Shown one piece after another: positions 41,014-50,093 of a stretch of 64,000 nucleotides of DNA. Each line of letters opens with the position of its first letter. The stretch's first letter is position 1. The position numbers and the translations under genes were made by a program. Origin of the DNA: an uncultured Lachnospiraceae bacterium. Lineage in GTDB: Bacteria; Bacillota; Clostridia; Lachnospirales; Lachnospiraceae. Below the pieces are notes generated by a model. The model made no database searches. It saw only the letters and a program-made list of their open reading frames with translations, and was not told where the DNA came from. The stretch spans positions 62,001 to 126,000 of the forward strand of contig CACWKX010000001.1 in NCBI GenBank assembly GCA_902761585.1, in the 5' to 3' direction.

Positions 41014-43269
41014 TCAGGCCTGTGGAACGTGTTTTTTCTTTTTCTTGCTCGCAGTAATTCTGCTGGCTGCCTTTGCGGCTGCAGCGGACTGGGCGGCTGC
41101 CTGATCTTTCATGTCCTTGCGGATCCGCATCGTGTACCACATCGCTCCTGTCAGGCACACGGAGGAGTACATTCCGGCAATGATACCGACGATCAGAGGA
41201 AGAGAGAATTCCTTGATCGAAGGGACACCGACGATGTACAGGAAGAAGACGGTGACAAAGGTTGTCAGCGAGGTATAGATGCTCCGCGTCATGGTGGAAG
41301 TGATGCTGTCATCGACCAGCGCTTCAAGTGACTCATACTTGTCACGGCTCTTCAGGTTCTCGCGGACACGGTCGAAGATGACGATCGTGGAGTTGATCGA
41401 ATAACCGACGATTGTCAGCATGACCGCGATGAAGGTACCGCCGACCGAGATCCGCGTGATGGCATAGCTTGCAAATACGACCAGCACATCATGGATCAGG
41501 GCGATGATGGCCGAGGAGGCAAAGCGCAGATCCGAGAAGCGGAACCAGATGTAAATCAGCATGCAGACGACCGCGATGATAACCGCAACGACAGCATCTC
41601 TCCTCATCTCATTTGAAACCGTTCCAGATATGGTCTCAAAGCTGATGGCCTTTGCCTGCTCGCCGGCATTGTCCTTGTACGTATCGATCGGGAACTCCTT
41701 GTCGAGCGCGTCGGAAAGCTTCTGACGTTCGTCATTGCTCAGCGTGCGGGTCTTGAAGATGATCTCATTGCCGCCGGCAACCTTCTGCGCCTGCACCTCC
41801 GCTTCCCCGATCACCTTCTGGATGACAGGTTTGATCTTGGTATCGATGGCATTGATGTCATAGGAATCCTTGAACGTCACATCTGTGGAGGTGCCGCCGC
41901 GGAACTCCATCGAGAAGTTCAGGGCCCCTCTCCCTGCAGCATGGTTTGCAATGCAGGCGACAGGACCGGTCAGGATTGCGATCAGAGCGATCGTGAAGAA
42001 AAGCTTCCTGCGCCCGACCATGTTGAGCCGCCTGATCGCGATCATCTTTCCGAAGTACTTCGGATCGGACATGCCAAGCTCATAGAAGGACTTGACAATC
42101 CACTTGGACACGAAGAGCGCCGTAAACATGGACAGGAAAATACCAAGCGCCAGGGATTCGGCAAAGCCCTTCACGGAGCCTGTTCCCATAATGTAAAGAA
42201 CCAGGCATGCGATCAGTGTTGTGACATTGCCGTCGATGATGGCGGACAGGGCCTTGCGGAATCCGGTGTCAATGGCGGAGCGGACAGAATTGCCGCTTGC
42301 AATCTCCTCGCGGATGCGGGCATAGATGATGACATTGGCATCGACTGCCATACCAATCGACAGAATGACACCTGCAATGCCAGGGAGCGTCAGCGTCATG
42401 TCAAAGGCATTCATGGCAACGAGATCCAGCGCCGTGTAAAGAAGGAGGGCGAAGGAAGCGACAATGCCCGGAACCTTGTAGGCAATGATCATGATGATCA
42501 TGACACAGATGACGCCGATGATACCGCCGATCAGGGAGGTCTTCAGAGCCTGCTGACCAAGCTGTGCACCGACAACCTGTGAGCGGATTTCCTCCAGTTC
42601 CAGGGAAAGGGAGCCGATCCGAATGGAAGAGGCCAGTTCCTTGGCGGAATCCAGCGTGAAGTTGCCTGAAATCTCGCACTTCCCGTCTGTGATAGCCTGC
42701 TGCACAACCGGAGAACTGATCGTTTCACCATCATAGACAATGGAAATCGGCTTCCCGACATTCTTGGTTGTCGCATCGCCGAACGCCTTCGCGCCCTTCT
42801 TGTCGAAGGTGACCTCGACAACGTACTTGGTGTTGTTCATGTTGTCTCTGGTTGAAGCGGCTTCCGCGGACTCAATATGAGACCCGTCCAGGATTTCAGT
42901 CCCGTCCGAAAGCTCAAACTTCAGAGAGCCTGGTTTCCCCAGCTGGGAGAGAATCTCCTCCGCGTTGGAAACGCCGGGGATCTCGATGTTGATCCGGTTC
43001 GATCCTTCCTGGTAGACATGCGCTTCGGTCGAGATCGCGTCGACACGCTTCTGGAGCTTGTACACAGTGTCTGCCATGTCCTCGGCTGAAGGGTTGTCCT
43101 CCTTCGCCTGATAAGTGACAGACACGCCGCCCTCCAGATCAAGGCCCAGCTTGATGTTTTTCATGGCACCTGTCCCGGTCGGTCCCCACCCGATAAACGC
43201 AGTGTAGAGCAGAAGGACCAGGGAAGCTGCCAGAAGGATCAGAATGATTCTTGCCTTCTTCTTGCTCAT
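41014..43269 (-). CDS. secDF: Fused protein translocase subunit SecDF
   Basis: The 751-residue protein is a SecD-SecF fusion with twelve predicted membrane helices. The SecD half has LGLDLEGGVSVTYQ after the first helix, a large P1 domain, and the GMAVDANVIIYARIREE motif. The SecF half starts near MGRRKLFFTIALIA, with FRGGTSTDVTF and the SIVGYSINSTIVIFDRVREN-like motif read in parts. It uses the proton or sodium gradient to pull secreted proteins out. A Lys-rich tail ends the protein. It follows scfB by 26 bases. Confidence 0.94.
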   Translation of the reverse strand: MSKKKARIILILLAASLVLLLYTAFIGWGPTGTGAMKNIKLGLDLEGGVSVTYQAKEDNPSAEDMADTVYKLQKRVDAISTEAHVYQEGSNRINIEIPGVSNAEEILSQLGKPGSLKFELSDGTEILDGSHIESAEAASTRDNMNNTKYVVEVTFDKKGAKAFGDATTKNVGKPISIVYDGETISSPVVQQAITDGKCEISGNFTLDSAKELASSIRIGSLSLELEEIRSQVVGAQLGQQALKTSLIGGIIGVICVMIIMIIAYKVPGIVASFALLLYTALDLVAMNAFDMTLTLPGIAGVILSIGMAVDANVIIYARIREEIASGNSVRSAIDTGFRKALSAIIDGNVTTLIACLVLYIMGTGSVKGFAESLALGIFLSMFTALFVSKWIVKSFYELGMSDPKYFGKMIAIRRLNMVGRRKLFFTIALIAILTGPVACIANHAAGRGALNFSMEFRGGTSTDVTFKDSYDINAIDTKIKPVIQKVIGEAEVQAQKVAGGNEIIFKTRTLSNDERQKLSDALDKEFPIDTYKDNAGEQAKAISFETISGTVSNEMRRDAVVAVIIAVVCMLIYIWFRFSDLRFASSAIIALIHDVLVVFASYAITRISVGGTFIAVMLTIVGYSINSTIVIFDRVRENLKSRDKYESLEALVDDSITSTMTRSIYTSLTTFVTVFFLYIVGVPSIKEFSLPLIVGIIAGMYSSVCLTGAMWYTMRIRKDMKDQAAAQSAAAAKAASRITASKKKKKHVPQA

Positions 43270-43295
43270 TGGTATGACTCCTTTGCTTTTTATCT

Positions 43296-44675
43296 TTATG
43301 ACTCCGGGCTGCCTGCAAGGGCGGCCTTGATCATAATGGCACATTCAACCCGCTTTCTCTCAAGCTCGCAGCCGATCTCGTATACATCATCAATCCGGCC
43401 ATGGAAGTTCCATGAATTCGCTGCGCAGCCGCCGCTGCAATAGTACCTTGCAAAGCAGGTGCGGCATTCCTTTCTGGAATAGACGTTGCAGCACTTGAAG
43501 CTGTCAACAATGTCCGTCCGGACAATGCCGTCTTTTACGTTGCCGAGGAGGAACTGCTCATTCCCGACAAACTGGTGGCAAGGATACAGGTCTCCCCATG
43601 GCGTGACACCGAGGTATTCCGTGCCGGAGCCGCAGCCGGAGAGCCGTTTGTAGACACACGGGCCGCCCGTCAGATCGATCATAAAGTGGAAGAAAGTAAA
43701 TCCTCTCCCTTCCTTCTGACGGCGGATCATCTCCTGGGCCAGAAGGTCATACTGCTCCTTCAGAACCGGGATATCCTCCGGACGGATGGCGTAATCTGCA
43801 TCAGCCGGGGCGACGACTGGTTCCATTGAGAGCTGATCGAATCCGAGATCCGCAAAGTGAATGACGTCCCTGGCAAAATCGAGATTGTAGTGTGTGTAGG
43901 TTCCGCGGATGTAATACTGTTTTCCGAGTGCTTTTCTCTGTGCCGCAAACTTCTGGAATTTCGGGACAACCAGCTCATAGCTGCCCTTGCCATTCCGGAA
44001 CGGACGCATGTGATCATGAACGGCTTGTCTGCCGTCCAGACTCATGACCACATTGTCCATCTCACGGTTGCAGAATTCCATGACCTCGTCGTTCAGAAGA
44101 ACTCCGTTTGTCGTGATGGTGAATCGGAAGTGTTTGTCATGCTTTTTTTCAAGCGATCTTCCATATGCGACCAGCTTTTTGACAACTTCCCAGTTCATCA
44201 GAGGCTCGCCCCCGAAGAAGTCAACCTCCAGGTTATGTCTGTTGCCGGAGTGAGCGACAAGAAAATCAAGCGCCTGGCAGCCGACCTCATAGCTCATGAG
44301 CGCCCGTCTTCCGTGATATTCTCCTTCCTCTGCGAAACAATACTTGCATGCCAGATTGCAGTCGTGCGCGATATTCAGGCAGAGTGCCTTGACGACGGTC
44401 GGTCTGTTTTTGAAATCGATGACAGCGTTCTTGTAGATATCTTCTGTGAAGAGCTGCCCGGCCGACTCAAGGCCGTGAATTTCAGAGAGCGCTTCCTGAA
44501 TGTCTGAAGGATCATATCTGTCCCTGAACATCCCGGTGAGCTCCTCGTCGGTCAGCGCTCTGTTTTTTTCAAGTTCAGCAATCAGCTGATAGCTGAGATC
44601 GTCCAGAATGTGAACGCTTCCGCTGTCTACATCCAGAGCGATATTATATCCGTTGTTGCGATACTGATGAACCAA
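43296..44675 (-). CDS. scfB: SCIFF maturase (radical SAM/SPASM thioether-forming enzyme)
   Basis: The 459-residue enzyme has an N-terminal peptide-recognition domain and the radical SAM motif CNLACKYCF (Cys106, 110, 113). A C-terminal SPASM region is rich in Cys (around CCNVYSRKECRTCFARYYCSGGC), binding auxiliary [4Fe-4S] clusters. It forms Cys-to-Thr type thioether cross-links in the SCIFF precursor (ranthipeptide class). The start is TTG, with AAGAGGAG upstream; MVHQYRNNGYNIALD is the family's usual N-terminus. scfA lies directly upstream and secDF downstream. Confidence 0.95.
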   Translation of the reverse strand: MVHQYRNNGYNIALDVDSGSVHILDDLSYQLIAELEKNRALTDEELTGMFRDRYDPSDIQEALSEIHGLESAGQLFTEDIYKNAVIDFKNRPTVVKALCLNIAHDCNLACKYCFAEEGEYHGRRALMSYEVGCQALDFLVAHSGNRHNLEVDFFGGEPLMNWEVVKKLVAYGRSLEKKHDKHFRFTITTNGVLLNDEVMEFCNREMDNVVMSLDGRQAVHDHMRPFRNGKGSYELVVPKFQKFAAQRKALGKQYYIRGTYTHYNLDFARDVIHFADLGFDQLSMEPVVAPADADYAIRPEDIPVLKEQYDLLAQEMIRRQKEGRGFTFFHFMIDLTGGPCVYKRLSGCGSGTEYLGVTPWGDLYPCHQFVGNEQFLLGNVKDGIVRTDIVDSFKCCNVYSRKECRTCFARYYCSGGCAANSWNFHGRIDDVYEIGCELERKRVECAIMIKAALAGSPES

Positions 44676-44707
44676 AAGCTTGTACTCCTCTTCCCTGTTA
44701 TCACAGA

Positions 44708-44742
44708 ACAGGCTGCCGCAGGTCCTATCTGCGACAGCCTGT
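44708..44742 (-). other. Intercistronic hairpin between scfA and scfB
   Basis: ACAGGCTG (44708-44715) pairs with CAGCCTGT (44735-44742), with inner GCAG/CTGC. No long T run follows. It probably limits read-through or protects the scfA mRNA, so that peptide exceeds maturase. Confidence 0.6.
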
Positions 44743-44786
44743 CATAATACATCTTGAATCAACCTTGAATGGAAATGACGCTCCCG

Positions 44787-44936
44787 TCAGTTCTTCTTCA
44801 TCTGCTCACAGGTCTGGTTGCCGACCGTGCAGCTGGTCTTGCATGCAGACTGGCAGGATGTCTGGCACTCGCCGCATCCGCCCTTCTTGAGAGACTGCTG
44901 AAGAGATCTGGTGCTGAGGGTCTGAATATGCTTCAT
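44787..44936 (-). CDS. scfA: SCIFF ranthipeptide precursor (six cysteines in about 45 residues)
   Basis: The 49-residue peptide begins MKHIQTLSTR and has six cysteines at 21, 24, 28, 32, 36 and 43. It keeps the family core CGECQTSCQSACKTSCTV. The TAAGGAGG ribosome site and adjacent scfB confirm it as a gene. It is matured by ScfB through thioether links; the product is nearly universal in Clostridia and its role is debated (signalling has been proposed). The C-terminus is a few residues longer than usual (EQMKKN). Confidence 0.95.
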   Translation of the reverse strand: MKHIQTLSTRSLQQSLKKGGCGECQTSCQSACKTSCTVGNQTCEQMKKN

Positions 44937-45050
44937 AATGATGCCTCCTTATACGAACGAATTCACGCTTCCCATTGCCACGCGATCCCGGTCGTGGAAT
45001 CTATAAAACAGTGTCCAGTGCCCGAAACGCAAGCGGAAATCAACAGTCGC

Positions 45051-45080
45051 ATTATAACACACGGTAATTTTAAAATACAA
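45051..45080 (-). promoter_or_regulatory. Putative promoter of scfA-scfB-secDF
   Basis: TTGTAT (45080-45075) and TATAAT (45056-45051), 18 bases apart on the minus strand, immediately after the EF-G-like stop codon. Predicted leader is about 108 bases. Confidence 0.6.
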
Positions 45081-45083
45081 GAT

Positions 45084-47162
45084 TTACTTTGCGGCTTCCT
45101 CTGCTCTCGCCTCGATCTCCTTCTCCTGAACATCCGCAGGCGCCTGCTCATAGCGGGCGAACGTATACTCGAAGCTTCCTGCTCCGCCGGTGATGGAGCG
45201 AAGCGTCGTGCAGTAGCCGTACAGCTCACTCTGCGGGACATCCGCCTCCACGATCGTGTTCCCTTTGTGATCAGGATTCATGCCGAGCACGCGGCCGCGT
45301 CTTTTGTTGAGGTCGCCCATGATGTCGCCGGTATACTTGTCAGGTGCCGTGACCTTCAGGGAAGCAATCGGTTCAAGCAGGACCGGACCTGCTTCCATGA
45401 AGCCCTTCTTGAAGGCCATGCTGGCTGCGGTCTTGAACGCCTGCTCGGACGAATCAACCGGATGGTAAGAACCGTCATAAAGGATCGCCTTGACCCCGAC
45501 AACCGGGTATCCGGCCATTGGTCCCTTCAGAACGGACTCTGCAATTCCCTTCTCGACTGCCGGATAATAATTCTTCGGAACGGATCCGCCGACCACAATC
45601 TGCTCGAAAACATAAGGCTTCTCCAGATCTCCAGACGGTTCAAACTTCATCTTGACGTGGCCATACTGGCCATGTCCGCCGGACTGCTTCTTGTACTTGC
45701 TGTCGACATCGGACGTTTTCCGGATCGTCTCGCGGAACGCAACCGCCGGCTTCTCAAGCGCGATTTTTACCTTGTACTTATTCAGCAGCTTGCTGGCCGC
45801 AACCTCAAGCTGCTGGTCACCGATCCCGTAGAGAAGCGTCTGGTGATTCTCCGCATTGTTGACAACACGGAGCGTCTGATCTTCCTGCGCAAGCTTCGAG
45901 AGTCCCTGCGCGGCCTTGTCCTCCTCGCCCTTTGTCAAAGCCACATATTTCTTATAGGTGTAAGGAGTCGAGATTTCGAACTTACCATACTGAACCGGGT
46001 TTGCCTTGGTGGAAATGCTGTCACGGGTGTCGACATCCAGCTTGGAGAGCGCACCAATGTCCCCCGCCATCAACTCGGATACCTCGGTCGGCTTGCTGCC
46101 CTCAAACACATAGAGCTTGCCAGCGCGGAATTCATTCTGATTCTCCGTATCGAACAGCATATCGTCCGGGCGAAGCGATCCGGAGGCCACCTTGATCATC
46201 GAATACTTGCCGATGAACGGATCGACGATTGTCTTCCATACAAATGCACTCTTCGCTTTTGAAAAGTCATAGTCCGCCTGGAAAACCTCATTCGATTTCA
46301 GGCTGACTCCGGCAATCTGGCGCTCCTGAGGACTCGGGAAATAGCTGATGATATCGTCAAGAAGAATCATGATGCCCTGGAGGTTGACGCTGGCACCCAT
46401 TGTGACAGGTACCATATCACAGGTAGAGACATTCGCCTTGAGCGCGGACACGATCTCAGCCTCCGTGAACTCCTCTCCGTTGAAATAGCGGTCCATGAAG
46501 GCCTCACTCGTCTCGGCGACGGATTCCAGCATCGTGTCCCGGTAGTTTGCGAGGTAATCCTTCAGATAATCGGGGATCTCGCACTCTACCTTGTTCTGCT
46601 TGTCCACATAGCGGCGCGCGCGCTGCTTGACCACATTGACGTAACCGACGAACTTCTCATTCTCACGAATCGGAAGATACATCGGAGCGATTTTCTTGCC
46701 GTAAAGGTCGGTCAGTGCCTCGACGATCTTTCTGTATGAAGCGTTGTCAAAGTCCATGTTGGAAACGTAGAACATACGCGGGAGATGGTACTTTTCACAA
46801 AGCTCCCATGCTTTCTGCGTGCCGACCTCGATGCCATTCTTCCCGTTTACAACAATAATCGCTGCGTCAGCCGCTGCGACAGCCTCCTCCACCTCTCCGA
46901 TGAAGTCAAAATAGCCAGGGGTATCAAGAACATTGATCTTGCAGTCATTCCAGATGATCGGAGCCATCGAGGTATTGATTGAGAACTTACGGTTCTGCTC
47001 TTCTTTATCAAAATCGCTCAGGGTGGTGCCGTCCGCGACAGAGCCGAGCCTGGAAGTAATACCGGTCAGGTATGCCATCGCTTCCAGAAGGCTTGTCTTC
47101 CCTGCTCCACCGTGACCTAACAGAACAACGTTGCGTATTTTGTCAGTGGTGTAAACATTCAT
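45084..47162 (-). CDS. Elongation factor G-like GTPase (second EF-G paralogue type)
   Basis: The 692-residue protein has all five EF-G domains. G1 is GHGGAGKT (16-23) and G3 is DTPGYFD (80). The G4 motif is SNMD (134-137) instead of NKMD, losing the lysine that contacts the guanine. The protein sits alone with its own promoter, away from the str operon (rpsL-rpsG-fusA-tuf), so it is likely the auxiliary EF-G seen in many Clostridia rather than the main translocase. Its function (translocation variant, recycling or stress) is not settled. Start ATG 47162 follows CGGAGG. Confidence 0.85.
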   Translation of the reverse strand: MNVYTTDKIRNVVLLGHGGAGKTSLLEAMAYLTGITSRLGSVADGTTLSDFDKEEQNRKFSINTSMAPIIWNDCKINVLDTPGYFDFIGEVEEAVAAADAAIIVVNGKNGIEVGTQKAWELCEKYHLPRMFYVSNMDFDNASYRKIVEALTDLYGKKIAPMYLPIRENEKFVGYVNVVKQRARRYVDKQNKVECEIPDYLKDYLANYRDTMLESVAETSEAFMDRYFNGEEFTEAEIVSALKANVSTCDMVPVTMGASVNLQGIMILLDDIISYFPSPQERQIAGVSLKSNEVFQADYDFSKAKSAFVWKTIVDPFIGKYSMIKVASGSLRPDDMLFDTENQNEFRAGKLYVFEGSKPTEVSELMAGDIGALSKLDVDTRDSISTKANPVQYGKFEISTPYTYKKYVALTKGEEDKAAQGLSKLAQEDQTLRVVNNAENHQTLLYGIGDQQLEVAASKLLNKYKVKIALEKPAVAFRETIRKTSDVDSKYKKQSGGHGQYGHVKMKFEPSGDLEKPYVFEQIVVGGSVPKNYYPAVEKGIAESVLKGPMAGYPVVGVKAILYDGSYHPVDSSEQAFKTAASMAFKKGFMEAGPVLLEPIASLKVTAPDKYTGDIMGDLNKRRGRVLGMNPDHKGNTIVEADVPQSELYGYCTTLRSITGGAGSFEYTFARYEQAPADVQEKEIEARAEEAAK

Positions 47163-47210
47163 AAGTTTTTCCTCCGTGCTCGTATTGTGGGATGTGACCC
47201 ATATGAACAC

Positions 47211-47239
47211 ATTGTACTAAAGCACATGGATGTTTGCAA
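47211..47239 (-). promoter_or_regulatory. Putative promoter of the EF-G-like gene
   Basis: TTGCAA (47239-47234) and TACAAT (47216-47211), 17 bases apart on the minus strand, about 50 bases before the ATG. A possible weak terminator for fabZ, ACAGGCA/TGCCTGT (47280-47286 with 47311-47317), lies just upstream. Confidence 0.55.
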
Positions 47240-47359
47240 GCATTTCTATCCAATATTTACAGTATTGAACAAGAAATGAACAGGCAAAATGCATTCTCTT
47301 TTCAGCAACATGCCTGTCTGAAGCAGATACCGGCCGGGGCGGATGATGATACTGAACAG

Positions 47360-47800
47360 TCAGACCGCGGGGACATCTCCCACGACAAAGGAAAGCTCCG
47401 CCTCCGCTGCCCGCTCGCCGTCTACTGTTGCGACGGCGGTTCCGAAACCAACAGAGCCTCTCATCTTTGTCAGCTCACAGTGTATCTCGAGGACATCTCC
47501 CGGTACGACCTGCCGCCGGAATCTGGCATTCCGGATACCACCGAAGAAGACAAGCCTTCCGGCATTCTCCGGCATCGTGAGGAGCGCAACCGCTCCGGTC
47601 TGAGCCATTGCCTCGATGATCAGAACGCCCGGCATCACCGGATAAGACGGAAAATGCCCCATGAACTGCAACTCATTGGCACTGACGCACCGTACGGCGT
47701 CCGCACTCTTTCCGGGCTGGCAGTCCGTCACCTTGTCAATCATAAGAAACGGATAACGATGCGGAAGGATCTGCTGAATCTGTCTGCTGTCAAGCTGCAT
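47360..47800 (-). CDS. fabZ: 3-hydroxyacyl-ACP dehydratase FabZ
   Basis: The 146-residue hot-dog-fold enzyme contains LPHRYPFLMIDKV, and the catalytic block FMGHFPSYPVMPGVL with the His and the downstream EAMAQ Glu. It removes water from 3-hydroxyacyl-ACP in each elongation cycle. It is the last gene of the fatty-acid operon. Start ATG 47800 has AAGGAGGT. Confidence 0.95.
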   Translation of the reverse strand: MQLDSRQIQQILPHRYPFLMIDKVTDCQPGKSADAVRCVSANELQFMGHFPSYPVMPGVLIIEAMAQTGAVALLTMPENAGRLVFFGGIRNARFRRQVVPGDVLEIHCELTKMRGSVGFGTAVATVDGERAAEAELSFVVGDVPAV

Positions 47801-47881
47801 CAAAAGACCTCCTTGGTTCTGGTGAAGCATATGTCTGCTTCGAAATCTGTCTGAGGATGTGATCGGCTGCGGCGGGAGGAA

Positions 47882-49123
47882 TCATGCATTTTCCTCTCTG
47901 TGGAAGGCCAGGCAGACGTTATGTCCTCCGAAACCAAATGATTCAGACAAAGCGTTGCGGATCGTACAGGGGAAGCCTGTCTCCGGAACATAGTTCAGGT
48001 CACATTCCGGATCTGGAACTCTCAGACCGATGGTCGGCGGGACGAAGCCCTCTTCCATCGCAAGCAGCGTGATGACGGCTTCAACCGCTGCCGCTGCGCC
48101 AAGCATATGTCCGGTCATGGACTTGGTGGAGCTGACCTTCAGATGGTCTGCGGCATCGCCGAAGACTGCCCGGATCGCTTTCGTCTCGCAGGAATCGTTC
48201 AGATGCGTGGAGGTTCCGTGTGCATTGATGTAGTCGACATCCTCCGGCGAAAGCCCTGCCTCCTCCATCGCCAGGCGGATGCAGTCCGCAGCTTCCTTTG
48301 CGTCAGGATCCGGTGAAGTGATGTGGTAGGCATCGCAGGTTGCGCCATAGCCGGTGATTTCTCCGTAGATGTGTGCGCCTCTCTTTCTGGCATGCTCGTA
48401 TTCCTCAAGGACAAGCACGGCACCGCCCTCTCCCATTACAAAACCATTGCGCTCCTTGTCAAACGGGATGGAGGCCCGGGAAGGATCCTGAGAAAGAGAG
48501 AGCGCCTGAAGGGAGGTGAATCCACCGATGCTCAGCGGTGTGACGGCAGCTTCCGAACCTCCGGTCAGACAGATATCCACACGATCTTCCAGAACCTTGA
48601 GGTAAGCTTCGCCGATGGCATTTGCGGAGCTTGCGCAGGCACTCACTGTTGTTTCGCAGATTCCTCTGAGACCGAAACGCAGCGCGACATGACCGGCAGA
48701 CATATTGCTGATGGCTCTCGGGATAAAAAAAGGATTGACTCTGTCAAAGCCGTGTTTTTCACCCCGGATCTGCTGCTGCTCGATGGTTTCAATTCCGCCT
48801 ATTCCGGTTCCGAGGATCACGCCGCATCTTTGTCTGTCCTCTTCATCAAAGGAAAGGCCGCTGTCTTTGACAGCCTGGATGGCCGCACACAGCGCATACT
48901 GTGTGTAAAGGTCCATCTTTCTGGCTTCAGACGGGTCGATATAAGAATCGATCTGAAGCCCTTTAACCTCGCCGGCAAGCTTTACCTTCTGTGCAGAGGT
49001 GTCGTACCGGGTGATTGGAGCGATCCCGCATCGTCCATTCCGGACGCTGCTTATAACCTCCTCCGTTGAATTGCCGATCGGACACACGATTCCAAGCCCT
49101 GTGACAGCCACCCTCCTGCTCAT
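47882..49123 (-). CDS. fabF: 3-oxoacyl-ACP synthase II FabF
   Basis: The 413-residue condensing enzyme has the Cys-His-His triad: Cys163 (SACASSAN), His in NAHGTSTHLND (about 304) and His in KSMTGHMLGAA (about 341). It extends acyl-ACP with malonyl-ACP. The start follows GGGAGAA. Gene order fabG-fabF-fabZ is usual for the group. Confidence 0.95.
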   Translation of the reverse strand: MSRRVAVTGLGIVCPIGNSTEEVISSVRNGRCGIAPITRYDTSAQKVKLAGEVKGLQIDSYIDPSEARKMDLYTQYALCAAIQAVKDSGLSFDEEDRQRCGVILGTGIGGIETIEQQQIRGEKHGFDRVNPFFIPRAISNMSAGHVALRFGLRGICETTVSACASSANAIGEAYLKVLEDRVDICLTGGSEAAVTPLSIGGFTSLQALSLSQDPSRASIPFDKERNGFVMGEGGAVLVLEEYEHARKRGAHIYGEITGYGATCDAYHITSPDPDAKEAADCIRLAMEEAGLSPEDVDYINAHGTSTHLNDSCETKAIRAVFGDAADHLKVSSTKSMTGHMLGAAAAVEAVITLLAMEEGFVPPTIGLRVPDPECDLNYVPETGFPCTIRNALSESFGFGGHNVCLAFHREENA

Positions 49124-49204
49124 CCTGATTCTCCCTTCCCCATTTGACCTGTTTTGAAAATCCGCTGCGCTCCATAACGCACGAATGCAGATGTAGTCTT
49201 TCTT

Positions 49205-50077
49205 TTATGTTCCCATTCCACCATCTACACCGAGCACCTGTCCTGTGATGTAGCCAGCCTGCGGCAGTGCCAGAAAGCGGACGGCGGCGGCGACGTCCTC
49301 AGGCCTGCCGGCATATCCGGCCGGAATCTGGGCTTCCATGGCAGTCCTGGCAACCCCGGACATCGCCCCCGTCATCTTTGTATCGATCATGCCCGGAGCG
49401 ATGGCATTGACAGTGATGTTTCGAGAGGCAAGCTCTTTTGCGAGAGATTTCGTCATGCCGATGATACCGGCTTTGCTCGCAGCGTAGTTGGTCTGTCCGG
49501 CATTGCCGTGGAGCCCGACAATGCTTGATATGCTGATGATACGGCCGTACCGGGCTCTCAGCATATATTTTGCGGCTGCCTGGGCACAATAAAATGCGCC
49601 GTACAGGTTGACCTTCAGCACGCGATCAAAGTCCTCCATGTGCATTGCCAGGGCAAGGGTGTCCTTCGTGATCCCGGCATTGTTAACCAGAATATCCAGC
49701 CTGCCATAGGCCTTGTATGCCTCATCGATCAGTTTTTTTGATGAGGACAGCTCTGAGACATCCGCTTCCACGATCTGTGCTTCCGGGCCAAGTCTGCGGC
49801 AGGCGTCCGCCGTCTCCTCCGCTTCCTGCCGGTTGTGCCCGTACCCGATGACGACATGAGCGCCAGCCCTGGCAAGCTCAAGGCAGATGGCTCTTCCGAT
49901 CCCCCTGCCTCCGCCTGTGACGACAGCTGTCTGGCCCTTCAGACTGCCAAAGCTGTCCGGCTGGCAATCCTGCCCACCAGCGGATCCAGGCTGGCACTCC
50001 TGTCTGCCGTTGGCAGCAGTCTGACCGTTCAGACGGCTGACTTTTTCAGGTATTTCATCCAGATGTACATTCGCCAT
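49205..50077 (-). CDS. fabG: 3-oxoacyl-ACP reductase FabG with N-terminal extension
   Basis: The 290-residue short-chain dehydrogenase reduces 3-oxoacyl-ACP with NADPH. The nucleotide motif TGGGRGIG (54-61), NNAG (132), and catalytic Ser184, Tyr198 and Lys202 are intact, and the C-terminus ends in the normal DGGMGT. About 46 extra residues precede the usual start, containing the near-repeats QECQPGSAGG and QDCQPDSFGS. The ATG at 50077 has GAGGAGAA and no internal start fits, so the extension is probably translated. Confidence 0.93.
   Translation of the reverse strand: MANVHLDEIPEKVSRLNGQTAANGRQECQPGSAGGQDCQPDSFGSLKGQTAVVTGGGRGIGRAICLELARAGAHVVIGYGHNRQEAEETADACRRLGPEAQIVEADVSELSSSKKLIDEAYKAYGRLDILVNNAGITKDTLALAMHMEDFDRVLKVNLYGAFYCAQAAAKYMLRARYGRIISISSIVGLHGNAGQTNYAASKAGIIGMTKSLAKELASRNITVNAIAPGMIDTKMTGAMSGVARTAMEAQIPAGYAGRPEDVAAAVRFLALPQAGYITGQVLGVDGGMGT
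49924..50032 (-). repeat. Imperfect direct repeats inside the 5' end of fabG
   Basis: Bases 49924-49942 and 50014-50032 match at 16 of 19 positions (encoding LKGQTAV and LNGQTAA), 90 bases apart. Shorter repeats lie between them. This suggests the N-terminal extension arose by local duplication. Confidence 0.6.
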
Positions 50078-50093
50078 GGTTATGGTTCTCCTC

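Noticed and set aside
44769-46262. A 497-codon plus-strand frame covering scfA and part of the EF-G-like gene in antisense
   Set aside because: It crosses the scfA gene, its promoter and the EF-G-like coding region in the wrong direction; no family features.
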